The translations under genes were made by a program, and so were the position numbers. Shown one piece after another: positions 33,353 through 41,668 of a stretch of DNA of 64,000 bases (within the stretch, counting starts at the first letter, position 1; the number at the start of each line of letters is the position of its first letter). The stretch lies in assembly GCF_013001025.1 (NCBI RefSeq), contig NZ_CP053021.1, positions 5,168,361 to 5,232,360 of the forward strand, given 5' to 3'. The notes under the pieces were generated by a model that saw only the letters and a program-made list of their open reading frames with translations, was not told the origin of the DNA and did not search any database. This stretch comes from Sphingobium yanoikuyae. GTDB taxonomy: Bacteria > Pseudomonadota > Alphaproteobacteria > Sphingomonadales > Sphingomonadaceae.

Positions 33353-35503
33353 TCAGAACTTGTAGTTCGCGCTGATCGTGAAATTGCGCGGGGCGCCGTA
33401 GCGATACTGGCTGAACGAACCGGCCTGGCTGTAATATTTCTTGTCGAACAGATTTTCGACATTGGCCTGGAGCTGCAGCTGCTCGGTCACGGCATAGCGC
33501 GCCATCAGGCTGACCAGCGTATAGCCGTCCTGCTGGAAGCGGAAGGGCACGGCCGGCGTGGTGCCGGGGATGGTGCCGTCCGAATAGGCCTTGCTGCGAT
33601 AATTGACGCCGCCACCGATGGTCAGGCCGGTCAGTACGCCGGGCAGGTCATAGGTGGTGAAGATCTTGAGCAGCTTGCGCGGCTGCGCGGTGTTCACGTC
33701 ATTGCCGTCCGGATCCTCGATCTTGAACTGGCTGTAGCTGGCATTGACGTTCCAGCCCGGCAGCGGCTGGCCGGTGGCTTCCAGTTCGAAGCCCTTGCTC
33801 GTCACGCCCTCGACCGCGCGATAGGGCTGGAAGGTCTGGCTGTTCAGGATGATTTCCGGGCCGTCCATCTCGCCGACATTATCCTGCTCGATGCGGAACA
33901 GCGCGATCGAGGTCTGCAGCGCATCGCCGAAGAAGCTGCTCTTCAGGCCGATTTCATAGGCGGCGCCGTTCAGCGGATCGAGCAGGCGCTGTTCGCGGTC
34001 ATAGCGGTTTTGCGGCTGGAAGATCTTGGTATAGCTGGCATAGACGCGATGGTTCGACGTGATGTCGTACAATGCGCCGACATAGGGGATGAACACATTG
34101 TCGTCGCCATAGTCGCTCGGCCCGCTCCAGGCGAAGCCGCGCTGGTTCCAGCTGGCGATACGGCCGCCCAGGATGACCTTGAACGGATCGGCCACGTTCA
34201 GGCGGAACGCGCCATAATAGCCGGTCTGCTCGATCCGTTCCTGTTCGTTGCGCACCGCGTCGGTGCCCCAGACCGGCTCGGGATAGGGCACGCCTTCCTG
34301 GCCGATCACCGGCACGTCCGTCAGCCAGGGCGAGGGCGCCACATAATTGTCGGTGTGCCGCTTCAGCACGCTGTGCAGCGCGCCCAGCACGACCTCATGA
34401 TCGCGGCCGAACAGCGCCACCTGGCCCTTCAACTGGGCGTCGATGCTGTTCTGGATGCTTTCGCCCTTGGACTTGTAGGGGTTGGTGCCGTCCATCGTGC
34501 CGGTCGCCTTGTCGACGCCGCCATAGAGATAGAGAAGCTGCGTATCGCCGGTGGTCTTGAGCCGGTTGTAATTGGCGGTCAGGTTCCAGCGATCGCCAAA
34601 TTCCTGGCGCACCGTGGCATAGATATTCTGGTTGGTGGTGTTCCAGTAGGTCCAGTCCGCCGCCGTGGTCTGCGACCGGGGCAGGTCGGTCAGCGTGCCG
34701 TCGGTGTAGAAGGTGGGCAGCGCGCCCCAGGTCGCGCCCTTGGGCTTGCTGTCCTGGTGGCTCATGCCGACGCGGACCAGCGTGCTATCGGTGACGTCGG
34801 CCTCGACCACGCCATAGAGGACCCACTTCTTGCGGTCCTGAATGTCGATGAAATAGTCGCCCTTTTCATAGCGACCGACCAGCCGGGCGCGGATGCGGCC
34901 ATCGGCGGTCAGTGCGCCGCCAATGTCGGCCGACAGGCGCCAGGTGTTCCAGCTGCCGATGCTGGCATTGACATAGCCGGTCAGGTCGGTGGCGTCGGCA
35001 TGCTTGCGCACCAGGTTGACCGATGCGGACGGATCGCCCGCGCCCGACAGCAGGCCGGTCGCGCCGCGCACGACCTCGATCCGTTCATAGATGGAGACGT
35101 CGATGCTGGTCTCGCCATTGCCGCCGGCCAGCGTCCAGGCGGCGGGCACGCCGTCGACCTGGGTGTTGCGGATCTCGAAGCCGCGCGCGAAGAAGCTGTT
35201 GCGCACGTCATCGACTTCGTTGGCGGATACGCCCACCGCATTGGTGATGACATCCTTCACGCTGATCAGATTCTGGTCGAGGATGCGCTGCGCGGTCATG
35301 ATGCTGACCGACTGCGGCGTTTCCTGGACCGTCAGGCCCAGGCCGGTCGCGGTGTCGATCTTGTCGGGCAGGGTATAGGTGCCGGTGACGACGATCTGGT
35401 CGTCGCGATTCTCATCGGCCGGTGCGGCATTGGTCTGGGCGGCGGCGGGAAGGGCGACGACGCACAGCGCGGCGCCGGCAAGCCAGTGATATTTGGACAG
35501 CAT
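33353..35503 (-). CDS. TonB-dependent siderophore receptor
   Basis: This 716-residue outer-membrane receptor has a signal peptide ending ALPAAAQ. It has the TonB box and plug features of the siderophore class: DDQIVVTGTYTLPDKIDTAT, LTVQETPQSVSIMTAQ, FFARGFEIRNTQVDGVPA, and IEVVRGATGLLSGAGDPSAS. The barrel ends YGAPRNFTISANYKF with the terminal Phe. It resembles FhuE/FpvA-like ferric siderophore receptors. I chose the ATG at 35503 because AGGGG is 6 nt upstream and the signal peptide begins there. No siderophore synthesis genes are adjacent. The upstream region holds Fur-like palindromes, consistent with iron control. Confidence 0.95.
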   Translation of the reverse strand: MLSKYHWLAGAALCVVALPAAAQTNAAPADENRDDQIVVTGTYTLPDKIDTATGLGLTVQETPQSVSIMTAQRILDQNLISVKDVITNAVGVSANEVDDVRNSFFARGFEIRNTQVDGVPAAWTLAGGNGETSIDVSIYERIEVVRGATGLLSGAGDPSASVNLVRKHADATDLTGYVNASIGSWNTWRLSADIGGALTADGRIRARLVGRYEKGDYFIDIQDRKKWVLYGVVEADVTDSTLVRVGMSHQDSKPKGATWGALPTFYTDGTLTDLPRSQTTAADWTYWNTTNQNIYATVRQEFGDRWNLTANYNRLKTTGDTQLLYLYGGVDKATGTMDGTNPYKSKGESIQNSIDAQLKGQVALFGRDHEVVLGALHSVLKRHTDNYVAPSPWLTDVPVIGQEGVPYPEPVWGTDAVRNEQERIEQTGYYGAFRLNVADPFKVILGGRIASWNQRGFAWSGPSDYGDDNVFIPYVGALYDITSNHRVYASYTKIFQPQNRYDREQRLLDPLNGAAYEIGLKSSFFGDALQTSIALFRIEQDNVGEMDGPEIILNSQTFQPYRAVEGVTSKGFELEATGQPLPGWNVNASYSQFKIEDPDGNDVNTAQPRKLLKIFTTYDLPGVLTGLTIGGGVNYRSKAYSDGTIPGTTPAVPFRFQQDGYTLVSLMARYAVTEQLQLQANVENLFDKKYYSQAGSFSQYRYGAPRNFTISANYKF

Positions 35504-35572
35504 GAAGACCCCTGTTTTCTGGAAGGAAATTGGGCGTCGTCCTAAGGGATGCTGCGAGGCGATCGCAACAAT

Positions 35573-35609
35573 AATGCGAATGCGTCGCAATGCTATTTTG
35601 CGCAAAATA
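35573..35609. promoter_or_regulatory. candidate iron-type operator and 16-bp palindrome before the siderophore receptor
   Basis: TGCGA-ATGCG-TCGCA (35575-35589) is an inverted repeat embedded in an AT-rich AATGCGAATGCGTCGCAAT context similar to Fur boxes. It is followed by the perfect 16-bp palindrome TATTTTGCGCAAAATA (35594-35609). Both lie about 70-105 bp upstream of the receptor start on the minus strand. The factor (Fur or another) is inferred from the gene function. Confidence 0.45.
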
Positions 35610-36160
35610 TGCGAATATTTCCCTCTGTGACCATATTGCCACAGCCAGTGCCGTTGACTGGCGGGTGATGCGCGTTGCGGGTGCGGTCGGTCGAAGCATC
35701 CCTCGGCCTGCTTCCGCGCGCGCACGCAAACCGGATCGTCAAATAATGTTTCAAGTCAATGTTATGAAAGCGCAAAAATAGAAATTCGGAATTTGTTCCA
35801 CGCGGATGCTGATTTTTGTTTCACAACAACAGGGTGCGTCATGGCGAAGTGTGTTGGAAATCTATAGCTGTCCTGACTCAAGTGGATCGCGTTAACACTT
35901 TCCGTCTTCGCCTTCGTTTCGTCGCAACATCCGCTCATCTGGCCTGCGCAACACGGCCGGAACACGGGCTGTTCATGCAGCAGAAAGCCGGACACGAACA
36001 GGCAATGTGTCTGGCGCATCCCACGGCGCCAAGACGTCAAAATTTATGAAGGTCAGAAGAAGGGGGTTCTGACGGCCGGAAACGCCACCAGGCGGCCGCC
36101 GTCGGACGACAAGCTGCAATGCTGCAGGCCCGACCGATCGAGAAGTGAAGGAGCAGCGTG
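35610..36160. other. 550-bp non-coding stretch upstream of the OmpA-family gene
   Basis: No convincing gene was seen. Short frames on both strands (for example minus 35762-36040) lack ribosome sites and family resemblance. The first part is AT-richer and probably carries the divergent promoters for the receptor and the OmpA-family gene. A clear AAGGAG site at its right end serves the ATG at 36161. Confidence 0.5.
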
Positions 36161-37036
36161 ATGCCTATCATGTTCAAAAACCAAAAATATCTTGTGATGC
36201 TTGCCCTGCTGGCCGGGGCTGCCCCGGCCGCCGTCGTGGCGCAGGACCAGGCCCAGGACGCGCCGCCGGCCGATGTGTCGGCCAGCGTCGCCATGCCGGC
36301 CGCCGAACTGACGGAGGGGCCCGAGATCAAGGGCATCATCTCCGCGCGCAGCGGCGACCGGATGCAGGTGACCGCCGCCGACGGCAGCAAGAGCGTCATC
36401 ACCATCAATGACGATACCAAGATCAGCGCCAGCAAGGGCCTGTTCGGCCTTGGCCGCGACCATCTGGCCGCGACGTCACTGCTGAACGGTCTGCCGGTGA
36501 CGGTGAAGACCCTGCAGGCCGGCGAAGGGCTGCTTGCCAGCAAGATCGCCCTGCAGAACAAGGATCTCAAGACCGCGTCGATGATCAACAACGGCACGGC
36601 CCAGCGGTTCGATGAACAGACCGCCGCGACCGAGGCGCTGCGCGGCCGCATGGGTGAGATCGACCAGTATAATGTGAAGGGCACGACCAACGTCAATTTC
36701 GACACCGGCAAGGCGGTACTGTCGGATCAGGCGAAGAATGACCTCTGCGCCGCGGCGACCTCGGCCAATGGCATGAGCAACGCGCTGCTGCTGGTCGTGG
36801 GCTATACCGACTCCACCGGTGGCGAGGAGCTGAATCAGGAACTGAGCGAAAAGCGTGCCTCGCGCGTGGTCAATTATCTGCAGCAGGCGTGCGGCTGGAA
36901 GCCCTATCGCATGCTGACCCCCACCGGCATGGCCGAGGCCGATCCGGTGGCCAGCAACGACACGATCGAGGGCAAGGCGCAGAATCGCCGCGTCGCGGTC
37001 AATATCCTCGTCAGCAAGGCCGTCGACGGCCTCTGA
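36161..37036 (+). CDS. OmpA family protein
   Basis: This 291-residue protein has a signal peptide (ending AVVAQ). An unassigned N-terminal domain (IKGIISARSGDRMQVTAADG) resembles small OB-like beta modules. The C-terminal OmpA/MotB domain has NVNFDTGKAVLS, VVGYTDSTGGEELNQELSEK and NRRVAVNI, which bind peptidoglycan. It probably links the outer membrane to the wall. Its start ATG at 36161 lies 7 nt after AAGGAG; the GTG at 36158 is also possible. It ends at a strong intrinsic terminator and appears to be monocistronic. Confidence 0.92.
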   Translation: MPIMFKNQKYLVMLALLAGAAPAAVVAQDQAQDAPPADVSASVAMPAAELTEGPEIKGIISARSGDRMQVTAADGSKSVITINDDTKISASKGLFGLGRDHLAATSLLNGLPVTVKTLQAGEGLLASKIALQNKDLKTASMINNGTAQRFDEQTAATEALRGRMGEIDQYNVKGTTNVNFDTGKAVLSDQAKNDLCAAATSANGMSNALLLVVGYTDSTGGEELNQELSEKRASRVVNYLQQACGWKPYRMLTPTGMAEADPVASNDTIEGKAQNRRVAVNILVSKAVDGL

Positions 37037-37043
37037 CACTTGC

Positions 37044-37073
37044 GGGGTGGGCCCTTGCCCACCCCCATTTTTT
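37044..37073 (+). terminator. intrinsic terminator after the OmpA-family gene
   Basis: GGGGTGGGC (37044-37052) pairs with GCCCACCCC (37057-37065) around a 4-nt loop and is followed by six T residues (37068-37073), eight bases after the stop codon. Confidence 0.93.
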
Positions 37074-37087
37074 GCGCGTCGATCGCG

Positions 37088-37119
37088 CGACTTCGCAAAA
37101 ATCTCCTATTGCGAAGTCG
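37088..37119 (+). promoter_or_regulatory. 11-bp inverted repeat upstream of the ABC-F gene
   Basis: CGACTTCGCAA (37088-37098) and TTGCGAAGTCG (37109-37119) are exact inverted repeats around a 10-nt loop, about 120-150 bp before the ABC-F start. There is no T-run. It could be an operator or a leader hairpin; the transcription start is unknown. Confidence 0.4.
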
Positions 37120-37235
37120 TGACTGCGGACCGGCAGCGGCGCAAATGCGTCCTCTGCGACACTATATATTTTGCAGCTTTCGCAAGCGCGCCAAGCCGCT
37201 TCACCCCCCGCCGCAGCTCTGCTACAGGCGCGGCC

Positions 37236-39104
37236 ATGCTTAACTTGAACGGTATCACCGTGCGCCTGGGCGGCCGCACCATCCTCGACCGCGCCGGCGC
37301 CGCACTGCCGCCGCGCAGCCGCGTCGGCCTCATCGGCCGCAACGGCGCGGGCAAGTCGACCCTGATGAAGGTGATGATCGGCCAGCTCGACCCGGACGAG
37401 GGCAGTTGCGACATGCCGCGCGACACCCGTCTGGGCTATATCGCCCAGGAAGCCCCCTCGGGCACCGCGACCCCGTTCGACACCGTGCTCGCCGCCGACA
37501 AGGAACGCGCCGAATTGATGGCGGAGGCGGAGCATACCGAAGATCCCGATCGGCTCGGCCATATCTATGAGCGGCTGACCACGATCGATGCCTATACCGC
37601 GCCTGCGCGCGCAGCCCGCATCCTCGTTGGCCTGGGCTTTGACGAGGAAATGCAGGGCCGTCCGCTCGACAGCTATTCGGGCGGCTGGAAGATGCGCGTT
37701 GCCTTGGCGGCGCTGCTCTTCTCCAACCCGGACCTGCTGCTGCTCGACGAACCGTCGAACCATCTCGATCTCGAAGCGACCCTCTGGCTGGAGAATTTCC
37801 TCAAGGCCTATCGCGGCACCGTGGTCATCATCAGCCATGAGCGCGATCTGCTCAACAATGTGGTCGACTATATCCTGCATCTCGAAGGCGGGAAGGTGAC
37901 CCTTTATCCCGGCGGCTATGACGCGTTCGAGCGCCAGCGCGCCGAACGGCTGGCCCAGCAGGAAGCGGCGCGCGCCAAGCAGCAGGCCGAGCGCGAGAAG
38001 CTGCAGGATTATGTCGCCCGCAACTCGGCCCGCGCCTCGACCGCGAAGCAGGCCCAGTCGCGCGCCAAGGCGCTGGCCAAGATGCAGCCCATTGCCGCTG
38101 CGATCGAAGACCCCAGCCTGCATTTCGGTTTCCCCAGCCCCGCCGAACTGCGCCCGCCGCTCATCACCATGGACATGGCCTCGGTCGGCTATGACGACAC
38201 GCCGATCCTGCGCCGGGTCAATCTGCGCATCGATCCCGACGATCGCCTCGCGCTGCTCGGCCGCAACGGCAACGGCAAGACCACGCTGGCCCGCCTGATC
38301 GCGGCGCAGCTGGCGCCGATGGAAGGCGCCATCAACAGTTCGGCCAAGATGAATGTCGGTTATTTCACCCAATATCAGGTGGAGGAACTGGACGTCACCG
38401 ACACGCCGCTGGAGCATATGACCCGCGTCATGAAGGGCGCGACGCCCGGTGCGGTGCGTGCCCAGCTTGGCCGTTTCGGCTTTTCCGGCGAGCGCGCGAC
38501 GCAGAAGGTCGGCTCCATGTCGGGTGGCGAGCGCGCGCGTCTGGCGCTGGCGCTCATCACCCGCGATGCGCCGCATCTGCTGATCCTCGACGAACCGACC
38601 AACCATCTGGACGTCGACAGCCGCGAGGCGCTGGTGCAGGCGCTCAACGAATATTCGGGCGCCGTCGTCATCGTCAGTCACGACCGCCACATGATCGAAC
38701 TGGTCGCCGACCGGCTGGTGCTGGTCGACAATGGCACGGCCCAGCCGTTCGACGGCAGCCTGGATGACTATACCGACATCATCCTGCGCAAGGCGGACGG
38801 CAATCCGTCGGGCGGCGATGCGCCCAAGGTCGATCGCAAGGCGGACAAGAAGGCTGCCGCCGAATGGCGCGAGAAGCAGAAGACGCTCAAGAACGCCGTC
38901 AACAAGGCCGAGCGCGAGATGTCCACGCTGATCGCCGAGCGCAAGCGCATCGACGCCATACTGTCCGATCCCAGGAGCGCAACCGGCGCCGAGGCGAAGA
39001 TGACCACCAGCGAACTGATGGTGAAGCGTGCATCGGTGGAGAAGAAGCTGGAAGCGGCCGAGGAAGTCTGGATGGAAGCCGGCGCCGCGCTGGAAGCGGG
39101 CTGA
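37236..39104 (+). CDS. ABC-F family ATP-binding protein
   Basis: This 622-residue soluble protein has two ABC domains and no membrane segment. NBD1 carries GRNGAGKST, SYSGGWKMRVALAALL and LLLLDEPSNHLD. NBD2 carries GRNGNGKTT, SMSGGERARLALALI and LLILDEPTNHLD. A linker rich in Gln/Ala/Lys lies between them, and a C-terminal coiled coil is visible (VNKAEREMSTLIAERKRIDA). ABC-F proteins bind the ribosome and act on stalled or paused translation. The sequence looks closest to the YheS/Uup type of housekeeping members rather than to a dedicated antibiotic-resistance factor, but this is not certain. I chose the ATG at 37236; upstream sequence is non-coding leader. Confidence 0.94.
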   Translation: MLNLNGITVRLGGRTILDRAGAALPPRSRVGLIGRNGAGKSTLMKVMIGQLDPDEGSCDMPRDTRLGYIAQEAPSGTATPFDTVLAADKERAELMAEAEHTEDPDRLGHIYERLTTIDAYTAPARAARILVGLGFDEEMQGRPLDSYSGGWKMRVALAALLFSNPDLLLLDEPSNHLDLEATLWLENFLKAYRGTVVIISHERDLLNNVVDYILHLEGGKVTLYPGGYDAFERQRAERLAQQEAARAKQQAEREKLQDYVARNSARASTAKQAQSRAKALAKMQPIAAAIEDPSLHFGFPSPAELRPPLITMDMASVGYDDTPILRRVNLRIDPDDRLALLGRNGNGKTTLARLIAAQLAPMEGAINSSAKMNVGYFTQYQVEELDVTDTPLEHMTRVMKGATPGAVRAQLGRFGFSGERATQKVGSMSGGERARLALALITRDAPHLLILDEPTNHLDVDSREALVQALNEYSGAVVIVSHDRHMIELVADRLVLVDNGTAQPFDGSLDDYTDIILRKADGNPSGGDAPKVDRKADKKAAAEWREKQKTLKNAVNKAEREMSTLIAERKRIDAILSDPRSATGAEAKMTTSELMVKRASVEKKLEAAEEVWMEAGAALEAG

Positions 39105-39115
39105 TTCTCCGGCTT

Positions 39116-39180
39116 TAGACCCTGATTCACGCCATCGGTGAAAGCGCGGAGCGCTTCCACCTCAGACGATCAGGGTCTAG
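39116..39180 (-). repeat. dispersed palindromic repeat, copy 1 (convergent spacer)
   Basis: TAGACCCTGAT (39116-39126) and ATCAGGGTCTA (39169-39179) form a perfect 11-bp outer stem. Inside is a second hairpin, GGTGaAAGCGC/GCGCTTcCACC (39137-39161). It lies between the convergent ABC-F and AI-2E genes and may terminate both. Its edge provides the TAG stop codon of the AI-2E gene. A related copy lies at 62306-62366. Confidence 0.85.
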
Positions 39181-40271
39181 AATGTCAGCGGTGGCGCGCC
39201 CGCTTCGTTGGAGCGGGTGCGGATCACGATCTGCCAGGTGGCGATGAACAGGGCGGCGATCACCGGCCCGATGACGATGCCGTTGAAGCCGAACAATTGC
39301 AGCCCGCCGAGCGTGGTGATCAGCACCACATAGTCGGGGATGCGGGTGTCGCGGCCGACCAGGATCGGGCGCAGCAGATTGTCGACCATGCCGATCACGA
39401 ACATGCCGCAGAAGATCAGGATCAGCCCCTTCCAGATCGCGCCGGTCGCCAGCAGATAGATCGCCACCGGCGCCCAGATGAGGCCGGTGCCGACGGCCGG
39501 CAGCAGCGAGAAGAAGCCCATCATCACGCCCCACAGCAGCGCGCCGGAAATGCCCAGTGCGCCGAACACCAGCCCGCCGATCAGCCCCTGCAGGATGGCG
39601 ACGACGATGCTGCCCTTGATCGTCGCACGGATGACGATGACGAATTGCCGCATCAGCGCGCGGCGATGCAGCACCCGCAGCGGCGCGGCCCGGTCCAGCT
39701 TGCGCGTCAGGTCGAGCCCGTCGCGCAACAGGAAGAAGGTGAGATAGAGCATCACCGTCAGCGCGATGATGAAGCTGAAGGCGCCCTGGCCGATCAGGAA
39801 GGCCTGGGCCGCGACGGTGCGGAAACTGGCGGTCAGGCCGTCGGTCAGCAGCCGCTGGACCGCCGCGAAATTGGATATGCCCAGCCGCCGCAGGCCGATC
39901 GACGCCCAGTCGGGCAGCGCCGCCTGGAACTGCGCGAACATGTGCGGAATGTTGATCTTCCCCACATTGATCTGGGCGTAGAGCGCGGTCGCTTCCTGCA
40001 CCAGCGCGATCGACAGGATGATGGCCGGCACGATGACGATCGCGATGATCAGCAGCAGCGTCAGCAGCGCGGCGCTGTTGCGATGACCGGGGATCAGCTT
40101 GAGCAGCCCCTGGTTCACCGGGATGAACAGGATGGCGACGATCACGCCCCAGAGGATCGCCCCGAAAAAGGGCTCGACCACCAGCGCGAAGGCGATGGAA
40201 ACCAGCACCACCAGGGCGACGAACACCCCATCCTCAATCTGCGTTCGGCGATGCCGGCTCTGTCTTTCCAT
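39177..40271 (-). CDS. AI-2E family transporter
   Basis: This 364-residue polytopic membrane protein of the AI-2E (PerM) family has about eight helices. Segments include IAFALVVEPFFGAILWGVIVAI near the N-terminus, a periplasmic helical region, GQGAFSFIIALTVMLYLTFFLL, the family motif LPAVGTGLIWAPVAIYLL, and DNLLRPILVGRDTRIPD. Members export small molecules or act as Na+/H+ antiporters; the substrate here is unknown. The stop codon lies in the dispersed repeat. Confidence 0.93.
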   Translation of the reverse strand: MERQSRHRRTQIEDGVFVALVVLVSIAFALVVEPFFGAILWGVIVAILFIPVNQGLLKLIPGHRNSAALLTLLLIIAIVIVPAIILSIALVQEATALYAQINVGKINIPHMFAQFQAALPDWASIGLRRLGISNFAAVQRLLTDGLTASFRTVAAQAFLIGQGAFSFIIALTVMLYLTFFLLRDGLDLTRKLDRAAPLRVLHRRALMRQFVIVIRATIKGSIVVAILQGLIGGLVFGALGISGALLWGVMMGFFSLLPAVGTGLIWAPVAIYLLATGAIWKGLILIFCGMFVIGMVDNLLRPILVGRDTRIPDYVVLITTLGGLQLFGFNGIVIGPVIAALFIATWQIVIRTRSNEAGAPPLTF

Positions 40272-40320
40272 GTCCGCTTCTTGGCAGAAACCGTTATGTT
40301 AATCCATGCATCGCATGGCC

Positions 40321-41565
40321 TTATTGCGCCTTGGCGTCAAAGCTGAAGGTCACCATCACTTTGGGATCAAGGCCGGTGCTGCTGTCGCCATTGCCCACGC
40401 CAAAGGGCAGGCGGGCGACGCTGGCCGATCCGCTGACCTTGCGGCTTGTGCCGCTGCCCGACAGGGTGAAGCGGATCGCCTGCGGCTTGGCCACGCCCTT
40501 CAGCGTCAGCGTGCCATGGGCGCGATAGCCGTTGGCACCGCTCTTCTCCGCACCTTTGGCAACGAAGGTCGCGGTCGGGTGGGCGGCGCTGCCAAAGAAT
40601 TCGTCGCCCGGCAACATGCCGTCCTTATAGGCGTCGCCGACGCTGGCCGATGCCATGTCGATCGTTACCTTGATGTCGGCGCTTTCGGGATGGTCGGGGT
40701 CCATCACGATCTTCGCGGTCCATTTCGAGAAACTGCCGCTGATCGTCTCGCCGCTGTTGCCGACCGAAAAGCCGATCCGGCCGCCGGGTTGCACGGCCCA
40801 TGCGGGCGGTGGGCCGGCCGGTTCCTCGGCGACGGCGGCGGTCTCGTTCGCAGCCGGGGCGGCGGCATTGGCGCTCGCATTGCTCGCGGCTTCGACGGCT
40901 TCATCCTCGACCGGCGCCGCGTCTGCCTCGACCGCATTGGCCGCAGGCGTGACGGGCACAGCGGGCGCTGCGCCGGGCAGGATCGCCCGGCCCAGAGCGA
41001 AGCCCGCCAGAATCAAGGCTGGCAATCCCAGCAGCAAGGCTGTCGAACGGCCCGGCACCATCCGCCAGATCAGCCCGTCGCGCATCAGCACATGATGGCG
41101 CAGCGCGCCCGCGACATGCAGCGCGACCAGCGCGATGCCGATCCAGGCGAGCAGGCTGTGGCCGCCTTCGGCCAGGCCATGGCTCGCCATCGGCAGCGGC
41201 AGATGGGGCAGGGGAATGACGCCGAAGAACAGGGTCGGCACCTTGACCTTGGCGGTCGATACCAGCGCCCAGCCGGTCAGCGGCGCGCCCAGCATGAAGG
41301 CATAGAGGCCGACATGAACGCCGGAGGCGAGCGCGCCCTGCCAGCCGCCCTCCAGCTTGGCCGGACGCGGCTTCCACCAGCGCACGGCAATGCGCAGCAG
41401 GGTCAGCAGCAGCACGGTGATGCCGATCGACTTGTGCAACTGGAACAGCGCAAAGCCGCGCGCGCCCAAACTGCCCAGCGCCCAGCCGACGGCGATCTGG
41501 AAGGCGAGCAGGGCGGCGATCGCCCAGTGCAAGGTGATGGCGGCCAGGCTGTAACGCTGCGGCAT
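40321..41565 (-). CDS. cytochrome b561-YceI fusion protein
   Basis: This 414-residue protein has two modules. Residues 1 to about 180 form a four-helix cytochrome b561 with heme-ligand His residues (TLHWAIAALLAFQ, LFQLHKSIG, SGVHVGLYAF, ALVALHVAGALRHH). A further helix and an Ala/Glu-rich linker follow. The C-terminal YceI-type lipocalin-like domain (about 250-414) begins GRIGFSVGNSGETISGSFSKW and includes PGDEFFGSAAHPTATF. The b561 part would pass electrons across the inner membrane. The YceI part binds polyprenyl or other isoprenoid-like molecules in the periplasm, possibly a quinone. I infer one joined electron-transfer unit. Confidence 0.93.
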   Translation of the reverse strand: MPQRYSLAAITLHWAIAALLAFQIAVGWALGSLGARGFALFQLHKSIGITVLLLTLLRIAVRWWKPRPAKLEGGWQGALASGVHVGLYAFMLGAPLTGWALVSTAKVKVPTLFFGVIPLPHLPLPMASHGLAEGGHSLLAWIGIALVALHVAGALRHHVLMRDGLIWRMVPGRSTALLLGLPALILAGFALGRAILPGAAPAVPVTPAANAVEADAAPVEDEAVEAASNASANAAAPAANETAAVAEEPAGPPPAWAVQPGGRIGFSVGNSGETISGSFSKWTAKIVMDPDHPESADIKVTIDMASASVGDAYKDGMLPGDEFFGSAAHPTATFVAKGAEKSGANGYRAHGTLTLKGVAKPQAIRFTLSGSGTSRKVSGSASVARLPFGVGNGDSSTGLDPKVMVTFSFDAKAQ

Positions 41566-41668
41566 ATGGACTACCCCGAAAATGACCCTGTTGGATTGGG
41601 CGCAAAATTATGTCGCGGGGGTAATGAAGTCCATCGTCGCAGCCGGAAACGATCCGTTGCCGGGTGGA

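Noticed and set aside
33197-35545. 782-codon plus-strand frame opposite the siderophore receptor
   Set aside because: The minus strand gives a complete receptor with signal peptide, plug and terminal Phe. The plus frame is an antisense artefact.
35762-36040. 92-codon minus-strand frame in the spacer before the OmpA-family gene
   Set aside because: No ribosome site, composition unlike a soluble or exported protein, and no resemblance to any family.
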